Below are positions 44,098 to 53,111 of a stretch of DNA of 64,000 bases, in pieces; position 1 is the stretch's first letter; each line of letters begins with the position of its first letter. This DNA is from Chthoniobacterales bacterium (GTDB taxonomy: Bacteria; Verrucomicrobiota; Verrucomicrobiia; Chthoniobacterales; UBA6821), in contig JAIEQF010000001.1 of assembly GCA_019747895.1 (NCBI GenBank), positions 1 to 64,000 of the forward strand, in the 5' to 3' direction. The position numbers and the translations under genes were made by a program. The notes under the pieces were generated by a model that saw nothing but the letters and a program-made list of their open reading frames with translations, was not told the DNA's origin and made no database searches.

Positions 44098-45252
44098 ATG
44101 AATCAACAAGTTAATAACGGCAACCTGCAACCTGTAACCTGCAACCTACCATCGCTTCGCGATCGCCTCGGCCAGCTTCTTCTCATCGGCGTTCCAGGAA
44201 CAACCATTGAACCAGCTTTTGCTGATTACATTCGTCGAGTTCAACCAGGTGGCTTTATTCTTTTTGGGCGTAGTATTCAAACACCTCAACAACTCAGGAA
44301 TCTGATAGATCATCTACGCGAGCTGAGCGACATTGAACCGATCATTACGATTGATCAAGAAGGAGGTCGCGTTTCGCGGCTCAAACTTCTTGGAAATGAG
44401 CCTCCCAATGCGAGACAACTGCGTGAATCAGGAAATCCCGAATTGATTCGTCGTCATGGAAAAATTACAGGGGAGCTGCTGCGCCTATTCGGATTCAATC
44501 TCGATCTTTGTCCTGTCCTCGATATTGCTTTTGATGACGAGGCAGACAACTCTTTGCGTGGACGTTGCTACGGAACAACTGCAGAACAAGTCATCGAGCT
44601 GGCAGGTTTCTTTAATGAGGCTTTGCGGGCTACGGGAATTTTAAGTTGCGGCAAGCATTTTCCAGGATACTCCTCTGCTGTGAGTGACCCGCATCATGAA
44701 CTCTCGGCACTCCCTCGCCCTCGCACGGAACTGGAGGCGCATGAACTGAAAGTCTTTCGTCATTTTGCACCCATGATCGATAGCATGATGATTGGGCATA
44801 TTGCTTTTCAAGAGCTGGATCCTTCTGGGCTTCCCGCTTCCCTCTCCTCAGCAGTGACGACAAAGCTGTTACGTGAGGAGATGGGCTTTAAGGGGCTCGT
44901 CATGACCGATGATCTCGATATGGGAGCGATCCTCAATCATTATGGTTTTGAAGAGATGCTACGACTCGGACTTGCCGCAGGTAATGACATCCTAATGATT
45001 TGTCATCGTACAGAACTTGCTGAAGAAGCTTTAAAACATCTCGCAACTTTTCCTCAAGAACAACTCGAACGCGCTCTTGCTAACATTGCCCGCTTCAAAT
45101 CACGGATGGCACCACCAACCACTTTTTCAGAAGCTGCTTTTAAAAATCTTGATGACCAAGTTTGGAAACTCCGTGTCGACACGCTCGGAGAAAAACAAGC
45201 CGCTGAAAAAAGTCCAGAGGATGGGAAGCGTTCGCCGGTTGAGGTTTATTAG
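44098..45252 (+). CDS. nagZ: Beta-N-acetylhexosaminidase NagZ (GH3)
   Basis: The 384-aa GH3 enzyme cleaves terminal GlcNAc from muropeptides. Key segments are IITIDQEGGRVSRLK, LDLCPVLDIAFD, CGKHFPGYSSAVSDPHHEL with the acid/base His, and the nucleophile Asp in VMTDDLDMGAI. No signal peptide is seen. The first ~17 residues (NGNLQPVTCNLPS) are read from a CCTGTAA-type repeat (44121-44147), so the true start could be further in. It is divergent from namZ by 34 bp, suggesting joint control. Confidence 0.93.
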   Translation: MNQQVNNGNLQPVTCNLPSLRDRLGQLLLIGVPGTTIEPAFADYIRRVQPGGFILFGRSIQTPQQLRNLIDHLRELSDIEPIITIDQEGGRVSRLKLLGNEPPNARQLRESGNPELIRRHGKITGELLRLFGFNLDLCPVLDIAFDDEADNSLRGRCYGTTAEQVIELAGFFNEALRATGILSCGKHFPGYSSAVSDPHHELSALPRPRTELEAHELKVFRHFAPMIDSMMIGHIAFQELDPSGLPASLSSAVTTKLLREEMGFKGLVMTDDLDMGAILNHYGFEEMLRLGLAAGNDILMICHRTELAEEALKHLATFPQEQLERALANIARFKSRMAPPTTFSEAAFKNLDDQVWKLRVDTLGEKQAAEKSPEDGKRSPVEVY

Positions 45253-45450
45253 CGTCTGTCCAAAAAAATAATTTTTTGACCAGCCTCTGGTTACAGGAGG
45301 CTGGTTACAGGATACAGGTCAAAGTTACTTGAAGAAAAATAAAGATTTTTTGAATCCGCTTTCCATTATTCTCATTGAATCATAAGCAATTCTTTTTAGA
45401 AAGTTTAGTTGGTTTTTCCTGTGCCCTGTTAACCTGTAACCTGTAACCTG
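45253..45450. repeat. CCTGTAA-type repeats between nagZ and tRNA-Arg
   Basis: CTCTGGTTACAGGAGGCTGG and TTACAGGATACAGG (45289-45320) face CCTGTGCCCTGTTAACCTG and TAACCTGTAACCTG (45418-45450) as inverse arms. There is nothing coding. Confidence 0.65.
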
Positions 45451-45454
45451 ATCT

Positions 45455-45526
45455 TGTCCCCGGCGGGAATCGAACCCACATCAAAGATTTAGGAAACCTC
45501 TATTCTATCCGTTGAACTACGGGGAC
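45455..45526 (-). tRNA. tRNA-Arg (CCU)
   Basis: On the minus strand, acceptor GTCCCCG pairs with CGGGGAC. The D arm is GTTCAACGGATAGAAT, the anticodon loop TTCCTAA (anticodon CCU, reading AGG), and the T arm GGGTTCGATTCCC. The discriminator is A. CCA is not encoded, unlike the Val tRNA at 59700. Confidence 0.9.
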
Positions 45527-45651
45527 AAAAGTGTCTGCTTATTTTATAAACAAACCTATTTTACACACATTTTTTCAAAAATGTAAGATCCATTTTTTTA
45601 ATTACTTTTGCATTATTAAAGAAATGCCATACGCTAACTTTTTTTACAAAT

Positions 45652-47187
45652 ATGCAAAAGATGATCAAGCTACCCCCGTTTAAAACGCTGGTCATTCCAA
45701 CTCTCCTACTTGCTCTGGGTGAATCTTCCAATCTTAAAGCTCAGTCCTCCCCACAGCAGCCATCAGAGTACTTTCCAACGGCTCATATTCTTGCTTTTTC
45801 CGAGGAAAAAGGCACAACACCGGATCAGAAAATAGAGAAAAAAATTCTAACAACCGATTTTAAATACCCTTATATCCGCACGGAAGAAAAATTAGATACA
45901 ACTACCAAAGTTCCCATCGGAAAAGAAGTAGCAATGGTTGCTGACCATATTCTTGTAACGCTGTCCCCAGGAGAAGAGCCACTGCATTTTCTTCAACAGC
46001 TTGATCTTCCGGGTGCCTCTTTAGAAAAAGTTCCGGTCAAATCCGCTCTTTATCGTTTGAACTTAGGAAGCATTTCTCTCGATGCTGTTCCAAAAGCGCT
46101 TCAAACCATCGCTTCGAAGCATCTCGCTGTCATTAATAGCGAACCTGATTACATTTGTTCTACGATTGACTGTAAGGAAAATAGTAATTTACCAAATGAT
46201 CCTCTGTACAACTTGCAATACAATTTGTGGAGGTCGTGGACTCTTTTAGAAACAGGTGCTACCGACGGAATCGCCTTTGAAAGCGGCATTGATGCTGAAA
46301 GAGGATGGAAGATTAGAAGTAAAGCACCTTCCATTGTTGTTGCAGTTATTGATTCTGGAATTCGTTATACCCACGAAGATTTAGCAGACAACATGTGGCA
46401 TAATCCAAATCCTGTTTCTGGAGATCTCTACGGGACTAATGCTGTTGCTCATAATGGTGATCCCATGGATGACGAAGGTCACGGCACTCATTGCGCTGGG
46501 ATCATTGGGGCTGTTGGTGACAATGGTATAGGTATTGCTGGAGTTGCATGGAAAGTGCAATTGATGTCCTGTAAATTTTTAGATGCTTCTGGAAAGGGAG
46601 TAATTAGTGATGAGGTAGCGGCCATTGATTATGCCTGTAATCATGGCGCTCGCATTTTAAATTGCAGCTTCGGAACAATCATTCCCTCTTCCGTAGAAAA
46701 GGCTGCATTTGAAGAAGCTCGCAGTCACAACATCATCGTTGTGGTTGCTGCAGGAAATAACCATGCGGATAATGATGATGAGAATGCCACCTTCTACAAC
46801 CTTCCTTCCTACCCAGCGGCCTACAAGTTAGATAATATGGTCTCTGTTGCTTCAACATCTCTTTTTAGCCAACTCTCCAATTTTTCCAATTATGGAGCAA
46901 AAACAGTTCATCTAGCAGCTCCTGGAGAAGAAATTTACTCGACTTGGTTTAGTGATGATCACTCCTACCATGTCGAGTCAGGGACTTCTATGGCAGCTCC
47001 TCACGTGACAGGAGCCTTGGCACTGATGATGGAACAATTTCCGAAACTTTCCAACCAACAATTAATCGCTCATCTTTTGTTCACTACAGACAAACTTCCC
47101 GAGCTAAAAGATAAAACAATTTCTGGAGGACGCCTGAATCTTTACCGTGCTTTGAAGTGGAATCAGAAGGCAAAAAGTAATGAGTAA
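45652..47187 (+). CDS. Secreted subtilisin-like serine protease (S8)
   Basis: The 511-aa protein has an N-terminal export signal (TLVIPTLLLALGESSNLKAQ) and a pro-region of about 200 residues (HILVTLSPGEEPLHFLQQL resembles an inhibitor I9-like pro-domain). The catalytic domain holds Asp in VVAVIDSGIRYTHEDL (~232), His in DEGHGTHCAGIIG (~277) and Ser in ESGTSMAAPHVTGALALMM (~446). Family members are secreted endopeptidases. There is no C-terminal sorting domain. It is transcribed alone. Confidence 0.94.
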   Translation: MQKMIKLPPFKTLVIPTLLLALGESSNLKAQSSPQQPSEYFPTAHILAFSEEKGTTPDQKIEKKILTTDFKYPYIRTEEKLDTTTKVPIGKEVAMVADHILVTLSPGEEPLHFLQQLDLPGASLEKVPVKSALYRLNLGSISLDAVPKALQTIASKHLAVINSEPDYICSTIDCKENSNLPNDPLYNLQYNLWRSWTLLETGATDGIAFESGIDAERGWKIRSKAPSIVVAVIDSGIRYTHEDLADNMWHNPNPVSGDLYGTNAVAHNGDPMDDEGHGTHCAGIIGAVGDNGIGIAGVAWKVQLMSCKFLDASGKGVISDEVAAIDYACNHGARILNCSFGTIIPSSVEKAAFEEARSHNIIVVVAAGNNHADNDDENATFYNLPSYPAAYKLDNMVSVASTSLFSQLSNFSNYGAKTVHLAAPGEEIYSTWFSDDHSYHVESGTSMAAPHVTGALALMMEQFPKLSNQQLIAHLLFTTDKLPELKDKTISGGRLNLYRALKWNQKAKSNE

Positions 47188-47314
47188 AGGGTAATGAGTG
47201 CTTCTAGATCAAAAATAAAATGAGACTTTTAAAACTCACATATTGATAGAATATTTTTAAAAAAATAGCGCTTGATCATTGCACCAGCTGCTCATTGCCC
47301 ATTACTCTTTACTT
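47176..47314. repeat. ATTACTC phrase-repeat inverted pair
   Basis: GTAATGAGTAAAGGGTAATG follows (and overlaps the last codons of) the protease gene. CTCATTGCCCATTACTCTTT precedes the convergent DUF502 gene and supplies part of its 3' end. The same phrases occur before proA (37890-37925). Confidence 0.7.
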
Positions 47315-47978
47315 CTTCTTTAGGCGCAACTAATCCAGCAGACATCACCAGCTTAGTCACTTGTTCCAACGTTAGAGAACTTTCAATCACTTTTTCATTT
47401 TGAACGATGATTAAAAATCCTGTTAATGGATTGGGAGAATGAGGCACAAAAACCATCGTCATTTGCCCTCCGAGTTTTGGCTCATTAATTTGACCCGTGA
47501 CATATCCGACAAGCATGCATCCTGTTGAGGGACATTCTACATAGGCTACGCGTTTAAAATTTCCTGCTGCTTTAATAGTTTTAAAAGATTCCAAAGCTTG
47601 TTTAACAATGCCGTAAATCTGCGCAACAAGTGGAATGCGATGAAATAAAGATTCAATAGCACCCAGCACTTTATTTCCAATCACATGAGTTGTCATGAAA
47701 CCCAAAACAAGGAGTATAAAAAGTGTTGTGACAAAACCTATCCCTGGGATGTTAATCTTAAGAGCACGATATAATGGAGCTGTCACCCCATTGACAAAAT
47801 TATAAGAAATTTCTAAAACGAGAACCGTCGCAATCAGTGGAACCGCTACGGCAACCCCTGTCAGAAGACGATTGCAGAGATGATGAAATAATGACTTTGC
47901 CTCTTCTACCTCAGCCATCAAGGCTGGAAGCTCATCAGGATTTTTATTATCATTCGGAAAATTATTAAATACGTTCAT
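47292..47978 (-). CDS. DUF502 family membrane protein
   Basis: The 228-aa protein has two membrane segments (LLTGVAVAVPLIATVLVLEI; IGFVTTLFILLVLGFMTTHV). The DUF502 pattern follows: LFHRIPLVAQIYGIVKQ, RVAYVECPSTGC, VFVPHSPNPLTGFLIIV. Function is unknown. The family is widespread in bacteria and plants (LCV-like proteins). It is transcribed alone. Confidence 0.85.
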   Translation of the reverse strand: MNVFNNFPNDNKNPDELPALMAEVEEAKSLFHHLCNRLLTGVAVAVPLIATVLVLEISYNFVNGVTAPLYRALKINIPGIGFVTTLFILLVLGFMTTHVIGNKVLGAIESLFHRIPLVAQIYGIVKQALESFKTIKAAGNFKRVAYVECPSTGCMLVGYVTGQINEPKLGGQMTMVFVPHSPNPLTGFLIIVQNEKVIESSLTLEQVTKLVMSAGLVAPKEEVKSNGQ

Positions 47979-48072
47979 AAATATTACTTCTAATTGTTAA
48001 GACTAATAAAACTAGAAACAATAGCGAGCCTGGAATTATCTCGCTGTTTTTTTCTGTTCCCTGGTTCTTCTC

Positions 48073-48106
48073 CCCTGTAACCTGCAACCTGTAACCTGCA
48101 ACCTGT
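48073..48106. repeat. CCTGTAA/CCTGCAA array before the ABC exporter
   Basis: Five head-to-tail 7-bp phrases (CCTGTAACCTGCAACCTGTA, ACCTGCAACCTG) end 6 bp before the ATG of the ABC exporter, in the place of a ribosome-binding site. Confidence 0.8.
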
Positions 48107-48111
48107 TTTCA

Positions 48112-49884
48112 ATGTCTCTCTACCTTCGCGTTTTTCGTTATTTTAAACAATTTCTCTGGCAGACATTGTTTTCTCTTTTTTTAATGAGCTTGGGCGTTGC
48201 CCTCAATCTCTTAAAGCCGTGGCCATTCAAATATATTGTTGATGGCATCTTACCCTCAACGTTTGTTACTGGTAACACTTCGCAGTTGTTTGTAGAACGC
48301 TGGCTTGGTTGGACCTCGCCTTCTGGACAAATTCTCGTTCTTTCTGCCGCGCTGGTGATCATCACGCTGCTGGCTAGCATCGTGACGCTGCTGAGCAATA
48401 TTCTTCTCATTCGCATTGGACTGAAAGGAACACTTAAATTGCGTGCTGATCTTTATGCCTGCCTCCAATCGTTGCCTCTAAAATATCACGATGCACGTCG
48501 GAGCAGCGATTCTTCTTATCGCGTTGCTTACGATTCTCAGTCGATTCAAACGATGTACAACAAAGGCTTCTCCACGATTTTCACGGAAGCGGTCACTCTT
48601 GTTGCGGCCTTTGCCTTGATGGTGCGGATGGATTGGAAGTTAACCATGGTTTCGTTTGTGGTCCTCCCTGTCGTTATGTTTGGGATTCGTTTTTATTCAG
48701 AACGAATTCGTCGTGCTTCCACTTCCATTCAAGAACGAGAAAGCGATCTGCTCGCGACAACGCAAGAAGGACTCAGCTCCGTCCGCATGATTAGGGCTTT
48801 TGGTCGCGAATCTTTTGAAATTGGTCAGTTCCTGCGCGCTGCCACGCAGAGCTTAGAGGCTAACTTTAAAATGAACATCACCTCGACGCAGAGCGCGTTG
48901 GTCGTTGGAACGTTAATGGCACTGGGAACTTCCTTGATGTATGCGATGGGAGCTTTTCAAGTGCTGCATGGAAAATTGACACTCGGTGATCTCTTGGTCT
49001 TCGCCTCTTACCTCGTCATGCTCTATACGCCCATCGAGCAACTCACCTACACTGCTTGGGCCTTGGAAGGAGCGGCTGCAGGAGCTCAGCGCTGTTTTGA
49101 AGTTCTCGATGAACGCGAAGAAACAGAAGAGCGACCTCATGCTGCAACGCTCGAACAGGTTACGGGCGAAATCACTTTTAGCAATGTCTCTTTTTCTTAC
49201 ACTCCAGCAAAAGCGATTTTGAAAAAAATTAATCTGGTCATTCCTCCAGGAGAAACAGTCGCATTTGTGGGCAGTACTGGAACAGGAAAGAGCACCCTCT
49301 TGAGTTTGATTCCTAGATTCTATGATCCATGCGAAGGCGTAGTTCGTATTGATGGGCACGATCTCCGTGATCTGACGAAGGCATCGCTCCGAGCTCAGAT
49401 CGGCATGGTTTTTCAAGAGACGGTTCTTTTTTCCTCGACCATCAAAGAAAATATCGCCTATGGACGCGAAGGAGCCACTGATGAAGAAATCATCGAGGCT
49501 GCAAAAAGCGCTCAGGCTTATGACTTCATCATGGCAATGCCTCACGGCTTTGACACACCAGTGGGCGAACGTGGCGGGCATCTCAGCGTGGGACAGCGTC
49601 AACGGATTGGGATTGCGCGTGCTTTTTTAAAAAATGCTCCGATCCTGCTGCTCGATGAACCAACTTCTGCACTTGATCCTGCTACAGAAAAAGAGATCAT
49701 GGAAACCATCTTTGAATTGATGAAAGGACGCACTACTTTGATTGTCACTCACCGCATCGCTACGGTGCATCGACTCAAGCACATTGTCGTCTTGCAAAAT
49801 GGAGCCATCGCTCAACAAGGCAGCGGCGAAGAATTATTAGCAGATGAAGGAGTTTATGCCCGACTTCATAAGTCGATCGGATGA
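48112..49884 (+). CDS. MsbA-type ABC exporter (lipid or multidrug)
   Basis: The 590-aa half-transporter has six N-terminal membrane helices (to ~residue 310), then an ATPase domain with Walker A FVGSTGTGKSTLLSLI (~386), Q-loop MVFQETVLFSS, signature LSVGQRQRIGIARA, Walker B ILLLDEPTSALD and switch His VTHRIATVH. It resembles MsbA/LipA exporters. It leads a plus-strand run with glycosyltransferases and sphingolipid genes, so a lipid-flipping role is plausible. The substrate is not shown by sequence. Confidence 0.92.
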   Translation: MSLYLRVFRYFKQFLWQTLFSLFLMSLGVALNLLKPWPFKYIVDGILPSTFVTGNTSQLFVERWLGWTSPSGQILVLSAALVIITLLASIVTLLSNILLIRIGLKGTLKLRADLYACLQSLPLKYHDARRSSDSSYRVAYDSQSIQTMYNKGFSTIFTEAVTLVAAFALMVRMDWKLTMVSFVVLPVVMFGIRFYSERIRRASTSIQERESDLLATTQEGLSSVRMIRAFGRESFEIGQFLRAATQSLEANFKMNITSTQSALVVGTLMALGTSLMYAMGAFQVLHGKLTLGDLLVFASYLVMLYTPIEQLTYTAWALEGAAAGAQRCFEVLDEREETEERPHAATLEQVTGEITFSNVSFSYTPAKAILKKINLVIPPGETVAFVGSTGTGKSTLLSLIPRFYDPCEGVVRIDGHDLRDLTKASLRAQIGMVFQETVLFSSTIKENIAYGREGATDEEIIEAAKSAQAYDFIMAMPHGFDTPVGERGGHLSVGQRQRIGIARAFLKNAPILLLDEPTSALDPATEKEIMETIFELMKGRTTLIVTHRIATVHRLKHIVVLQNGAIAQQGSGEELLADEGVYARLHKSIG

Positions 49885-49912
49885 GAATGCCTTTTATTGA
49901 TCTTTTTCTAAA

Positions 49913-52900
49913 ATGATAATATCACCCCCGGCAATAGCAGCATTCCTCTTTTTTTTCATAGGAATGACTTATGCAAACGATGTGAAATCATGTGAAGAAT
50001 ATCAAGAGACAAATCCCTTGATGATGATGCTTCCTAAAAGTTCTTTCAACGGTAAGACGCCACTTCATGAGAATGTTAGAGAACCAAGAAATCTTAAAAA
50101 AGATGTTCAAGATGATGCAGAAACTCTAGCCCCGATATTTCATCACTCTCGTGACGAGGAGGTCGCGAAGGCAGATGGGGCAAGGCAGAAGCAGGATTTT
50201 GATCAGGGCTATATGAGTACATACTGTCCTGATCAAAATTCAAGTCTAACGCAGCATTCATCGGACTTCCCGGCTTTCGCAGTAGAGAGGGGTGAAATAT
50301 TCGGGCTAGAACAAAGAAGCGATCAATCTCCTAAGATACAAGAAACAGGATACTCTGCGGACAATTTAAACTTTCCATCTTCTAAGACAGATCAAACCAC
50401 TAACCCTTCTGAAGAGCCCCATTCCATTAAATCGGTCTCCAGGCTAAACATCACTCCTGAATTGCTAACAGAAAAAGTTACTTCATTAAAAGCAGCTAAA
50501 GAAAAATTAAACCAAGCTATTCTCCAAGCAGAAGAAAACTATTCACTCATTCCAATCTTAGAGCCTTCAGAAAAAAACAAGACTCCTGGCCTTCCAATAC
50601 AAAAAGTAGAAATGCTCATAAGAGAAGCCTTGGCGAGCATGGACCAAGAAAAAGAAAATGCTTTTCAACAAGTCCAAGAAAAAGAAAAAACTATTGAAGC
50701 ACTTATCCAAAAATTGATAACCATTAGTGATGAATTAAAGTATCAACAAGTTCCTTCCTTCAGATCGCTTCTTCCACAAGAGCGTCAAAGACTAGAATCC
50801 TTGATGGAAGATACTGATTGTATGGAATCAGAACTCCAACAAAATGCTGCTGAACTTAGAGCAGCAAGCGCTCCTTCGGCTTATGCATTCTATTTCGCTC
50901 ACGCTGCAGAACAAGCATTAGTAGAATTTCGTAATAAGATTGAGAATGTAAAAAAATATAGACCAAATCATCCAAAGGCGATCTCAGAGCTTCTAGAACC
51001 TGCTTTGACTGCTAACATAATGACAACCTTAGCTCTCAGCTCTGCTCGATATGCTCTTGCTACGGCTATTATAGATAAGGTCGATAAAGCTGCTCTTATT
51101 GCATCTGGCAATGAATTGACTCCTGACCAGGTAAGCCTTCTAGAAAAGCGAGTCACAACAGCAGCTGATCTTGTTGGTTCCTTACAAACTCTCAAAAACG
51201 GAAATACTTTAGTTTTTCAAGAAGTTTATATTGCTCTCTCCCAGAATATGTCTTTTCAGGATATTCTTGTTAGCCCTAGCCAGTTTGTAGATCCCGCTAA
51301 AATGTATAAAAACTTTTATCCTCTTTGCCACCTCGACCAGCTTGTTCTTCCGTCTCCTGTTGAACTTGTTAAACAACTCCACGAACTCACTCTGGAAGCC
51401 TTCCGCCAAGACTCCATCAATCTGCTTCATCCTTATTCGGGACAACCAAAAACAAGATACTCTCTTAATGAGATTCTTCAACATCATTTAGAATCGTCCC
51501 TAGCTCAGATATCGGAAACTTCAATGCCTGAATTTTTTCAAGCTCAAGAAAACTTTCAACTCACTGTTAGCTGGTTTGGTCAATCACAAATGAAGCTCTA
51601 TTTATTAAAACATTCTGCATTATCAAAAGAAGCGCTCTTTTCTCTTGCTTGCAGTGAGATCACTAAAGAAATGCAGCAAGCCAATAGCTACAAATATAAT
51701 GATGCGGGTTCATTTTGCGAGGCACATTTCCCTGTAGATAGTCCTCATTTTCCTTTACACCAATATGCTCAGCAAAGGATACTAGTTGCTCATCAAGTGG
51801 CTAAGGAAGTTAATCAAGCCTTGTCCCAACATCAGGAAAATGATCCCCTAAAATCGTTAGAAGTGATTTTAGCAAAAGAAATTTTAGGTACTGCTGTCAA
51901 AGCAGCTCAACCTCTTGTTAAAATATCTACAGTTTGGGAAAAAAAATATGACCTTCAAGATTTAATAGCATCTACTATTCACGGTAAGTATGGATTACTA
52001 AGTCACAACTTGAATCGACTAAACACTTCTCTCCAAAATCCTGCAACAGATCAAAAACTCCAAAAAGATGTTAAAAAATTAAATAACTTTTTCAATGAGG
52101 TAAAAGCTGCGGCTTCCACAGAGGCTATTGAGAAGATTCTTTATTTAGAAAATCTTCCAGAAAGAACATGGTGTTCGTCTCAAGATTTTTCCAACTGGGT
52201 GAAAATTGCTTACTTTAATAAATCTTGTACTCTAGCTGCGATTGCAAAATCAGCAAGACAAGCCCTTCCCGCTCTCATGAGAATTGGCCAGAATGGAACT
52301 AGTCTCTTCTCTTTAACAACCCTTAACACAAAAACACCTGTTCAAAATCAGAAGTGGCATAAGATGATGGATAGGTTTTATCCTCTTCAACGCCTGTTAC
52401 CGTTACTTTCTTCTTGTGCCTTTCTTGACAGCATCGATGTAAAAGATCTCAAACAAAAAACGATTTTTGATCAGACGATGGAAATTGTGATTAATGCTGC
52501 TAAAACTAGTAAAACGATTTCCGAGGCACTTGCTTTTGCAGGATTATTAGTACGCAACAGTTATCAAGACCTCGAATCACTGAAAAATCGAATTGGAGGT
52601 GAGAATATGCTACAATTAGAAACACTTGTTGCTAATATTCAAAGGGAGGCCTCGCTTGCTTACGGCTTGGCCACTAAAGTCATGGACGCTTATGACAACT
52701 ATTATAATGCGTTAACTAGGATTGACACAGAACTGGTAAAAACAACTAAAAAACCTACTCTCAATCTCCCGAAAGCATTAAAAGAATTTCAAGCACATAT
52801 CAACTCCATCAACCAACCATTTTCAGTGCCTAAAGAATTATCTGCAGACAACCTTCAGGAAGCAATTTCTGATAGCAAGGCCATCTTGGAACGAGTTGAA

Positions 52901-52945
52901 GGAATGAAAACTCAAATCAAAGCTTTGTTGCCAATACATTGGTAA
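49913..52945 (+). CDS. Large secreted helical protein, family unknown
   Basis: The 1010-aa protein has a signal-like N-terminus (PPAIAAFLFFFIGMTYA). Near residue 35 NPLMMMLPKSSFNGKT recalls the SPLMM-G motif of the two FGE-fragment proteins. A low-complexity region runs to ~180. A coiled coil (KVTSLKAAKEKLNQAILQAE; KENAFQQVQEKEKTIEALIQ) and about 700 residues of helical sequence without a known domain follow. It is 29 bp after the ABC exporter, so may be co-transcribed. It joins the 1284- and 871-aa proteins as a class of large exported helical proteins of unknown role. Confidence 0.7.
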   Translation: MIISPPAIAAFLFFFIGMTYANDVKSCEEYQETNPLMMMLPKSSFNGKTPLHENVREPRNLKKDVQDDAETLAPIFHHSRDEEVAKADGARQKQDFDQGYMSTYCPDQNSSLTQHSSDFPAFAVERGEIFGLEQRSDQSPKIQETGYSADNLNFPSSKTDQTTNPSEEPHSIKSVSRLNITPELLTEKVTSLKAAKEKLNQAILQAEENYSLIPILEPSEKNKTPGLPIQKVEMLIREALASMDQEKENAFQQVQEKEKTIEALIQKLITISDELKYQQVPSFRSLLPQERQRLESLMEDTDCMESELQQNAAELRAASAPSAYAFYFAHAAEQALVEFRNKIENVKKYRPNHPKAISELLEPALTANIMTTLALSSARYALATAIIDKVDKAALIASGNELTPDQVSLLEKRVTTAADLVGSLQTLKNGNTLVFQEVYIALSQNMSFQDILVSPSQFVDPAKMYKNFYPLCHLDQLVLPSPVELVKQLHELTLEAFRQDSINLLHPYSGQPKTRYSLNEILQHHLESSLAQISETSMPEFFQAQENFQLTVSWFGQSQMKLYLLKHSALSKEALFSLACSEITKEMQQANSYKYNDAGSFCEAHFPVDSPHFPLHQYAQQRILVAHQVAKEVNQALSQHQENDPLKSLEVILAKEILGTAVKAAQPLVKISTVWEKKYDLQDLIASTIHGKYGLLSHNLNRLNTSLQNPATDQKLQKDVKKLNNFFNEVKAAASTEAIEKILYLENLPERTWCSSQDFSNWVKIAYFNKSCTLAAIAKSARQALPALMRIGQNGTSLFSLTTLNTKTPVQNQKWHKMMDRFYPLQRLLPLLSSCAFLDSIDVKDLKQKTIFDQTMEIVINAAKTSKTISEALAFAGLLVRNSYQDLESLKNRIGGENMLQLETLVANIQREASLAYGLATKVMDAYDNYYNALTRIDTELVKTTKKPTLNLPKALKEFQAHINSINQPFSVPKELSADNLQEAISDSKAILERVEGMKTQIKALLPIHW

Positions 52946-53111
52946 AATCAACAGCATTGAAAAATAATTTTCTTTTTTAAAATAGGGTTCTTTGCTATAC
53001 CCATGATGATTTGATTTTGGATATTAATGTGATTTTTGCTGCATTACTTTTACAACATGGATTGTGTAGCAAATTACTCGATCTTTTTCTCCAAAGAAAA
53101 ATGCATACTTC

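Noticed and set aside
48073-48106. Telomere-like or origin iterons (CCTGTAA arrays)
   Set aside because: The same phrases occur in many spacers next to genes, without DnaA boxes or an AT-rich unwinding element.
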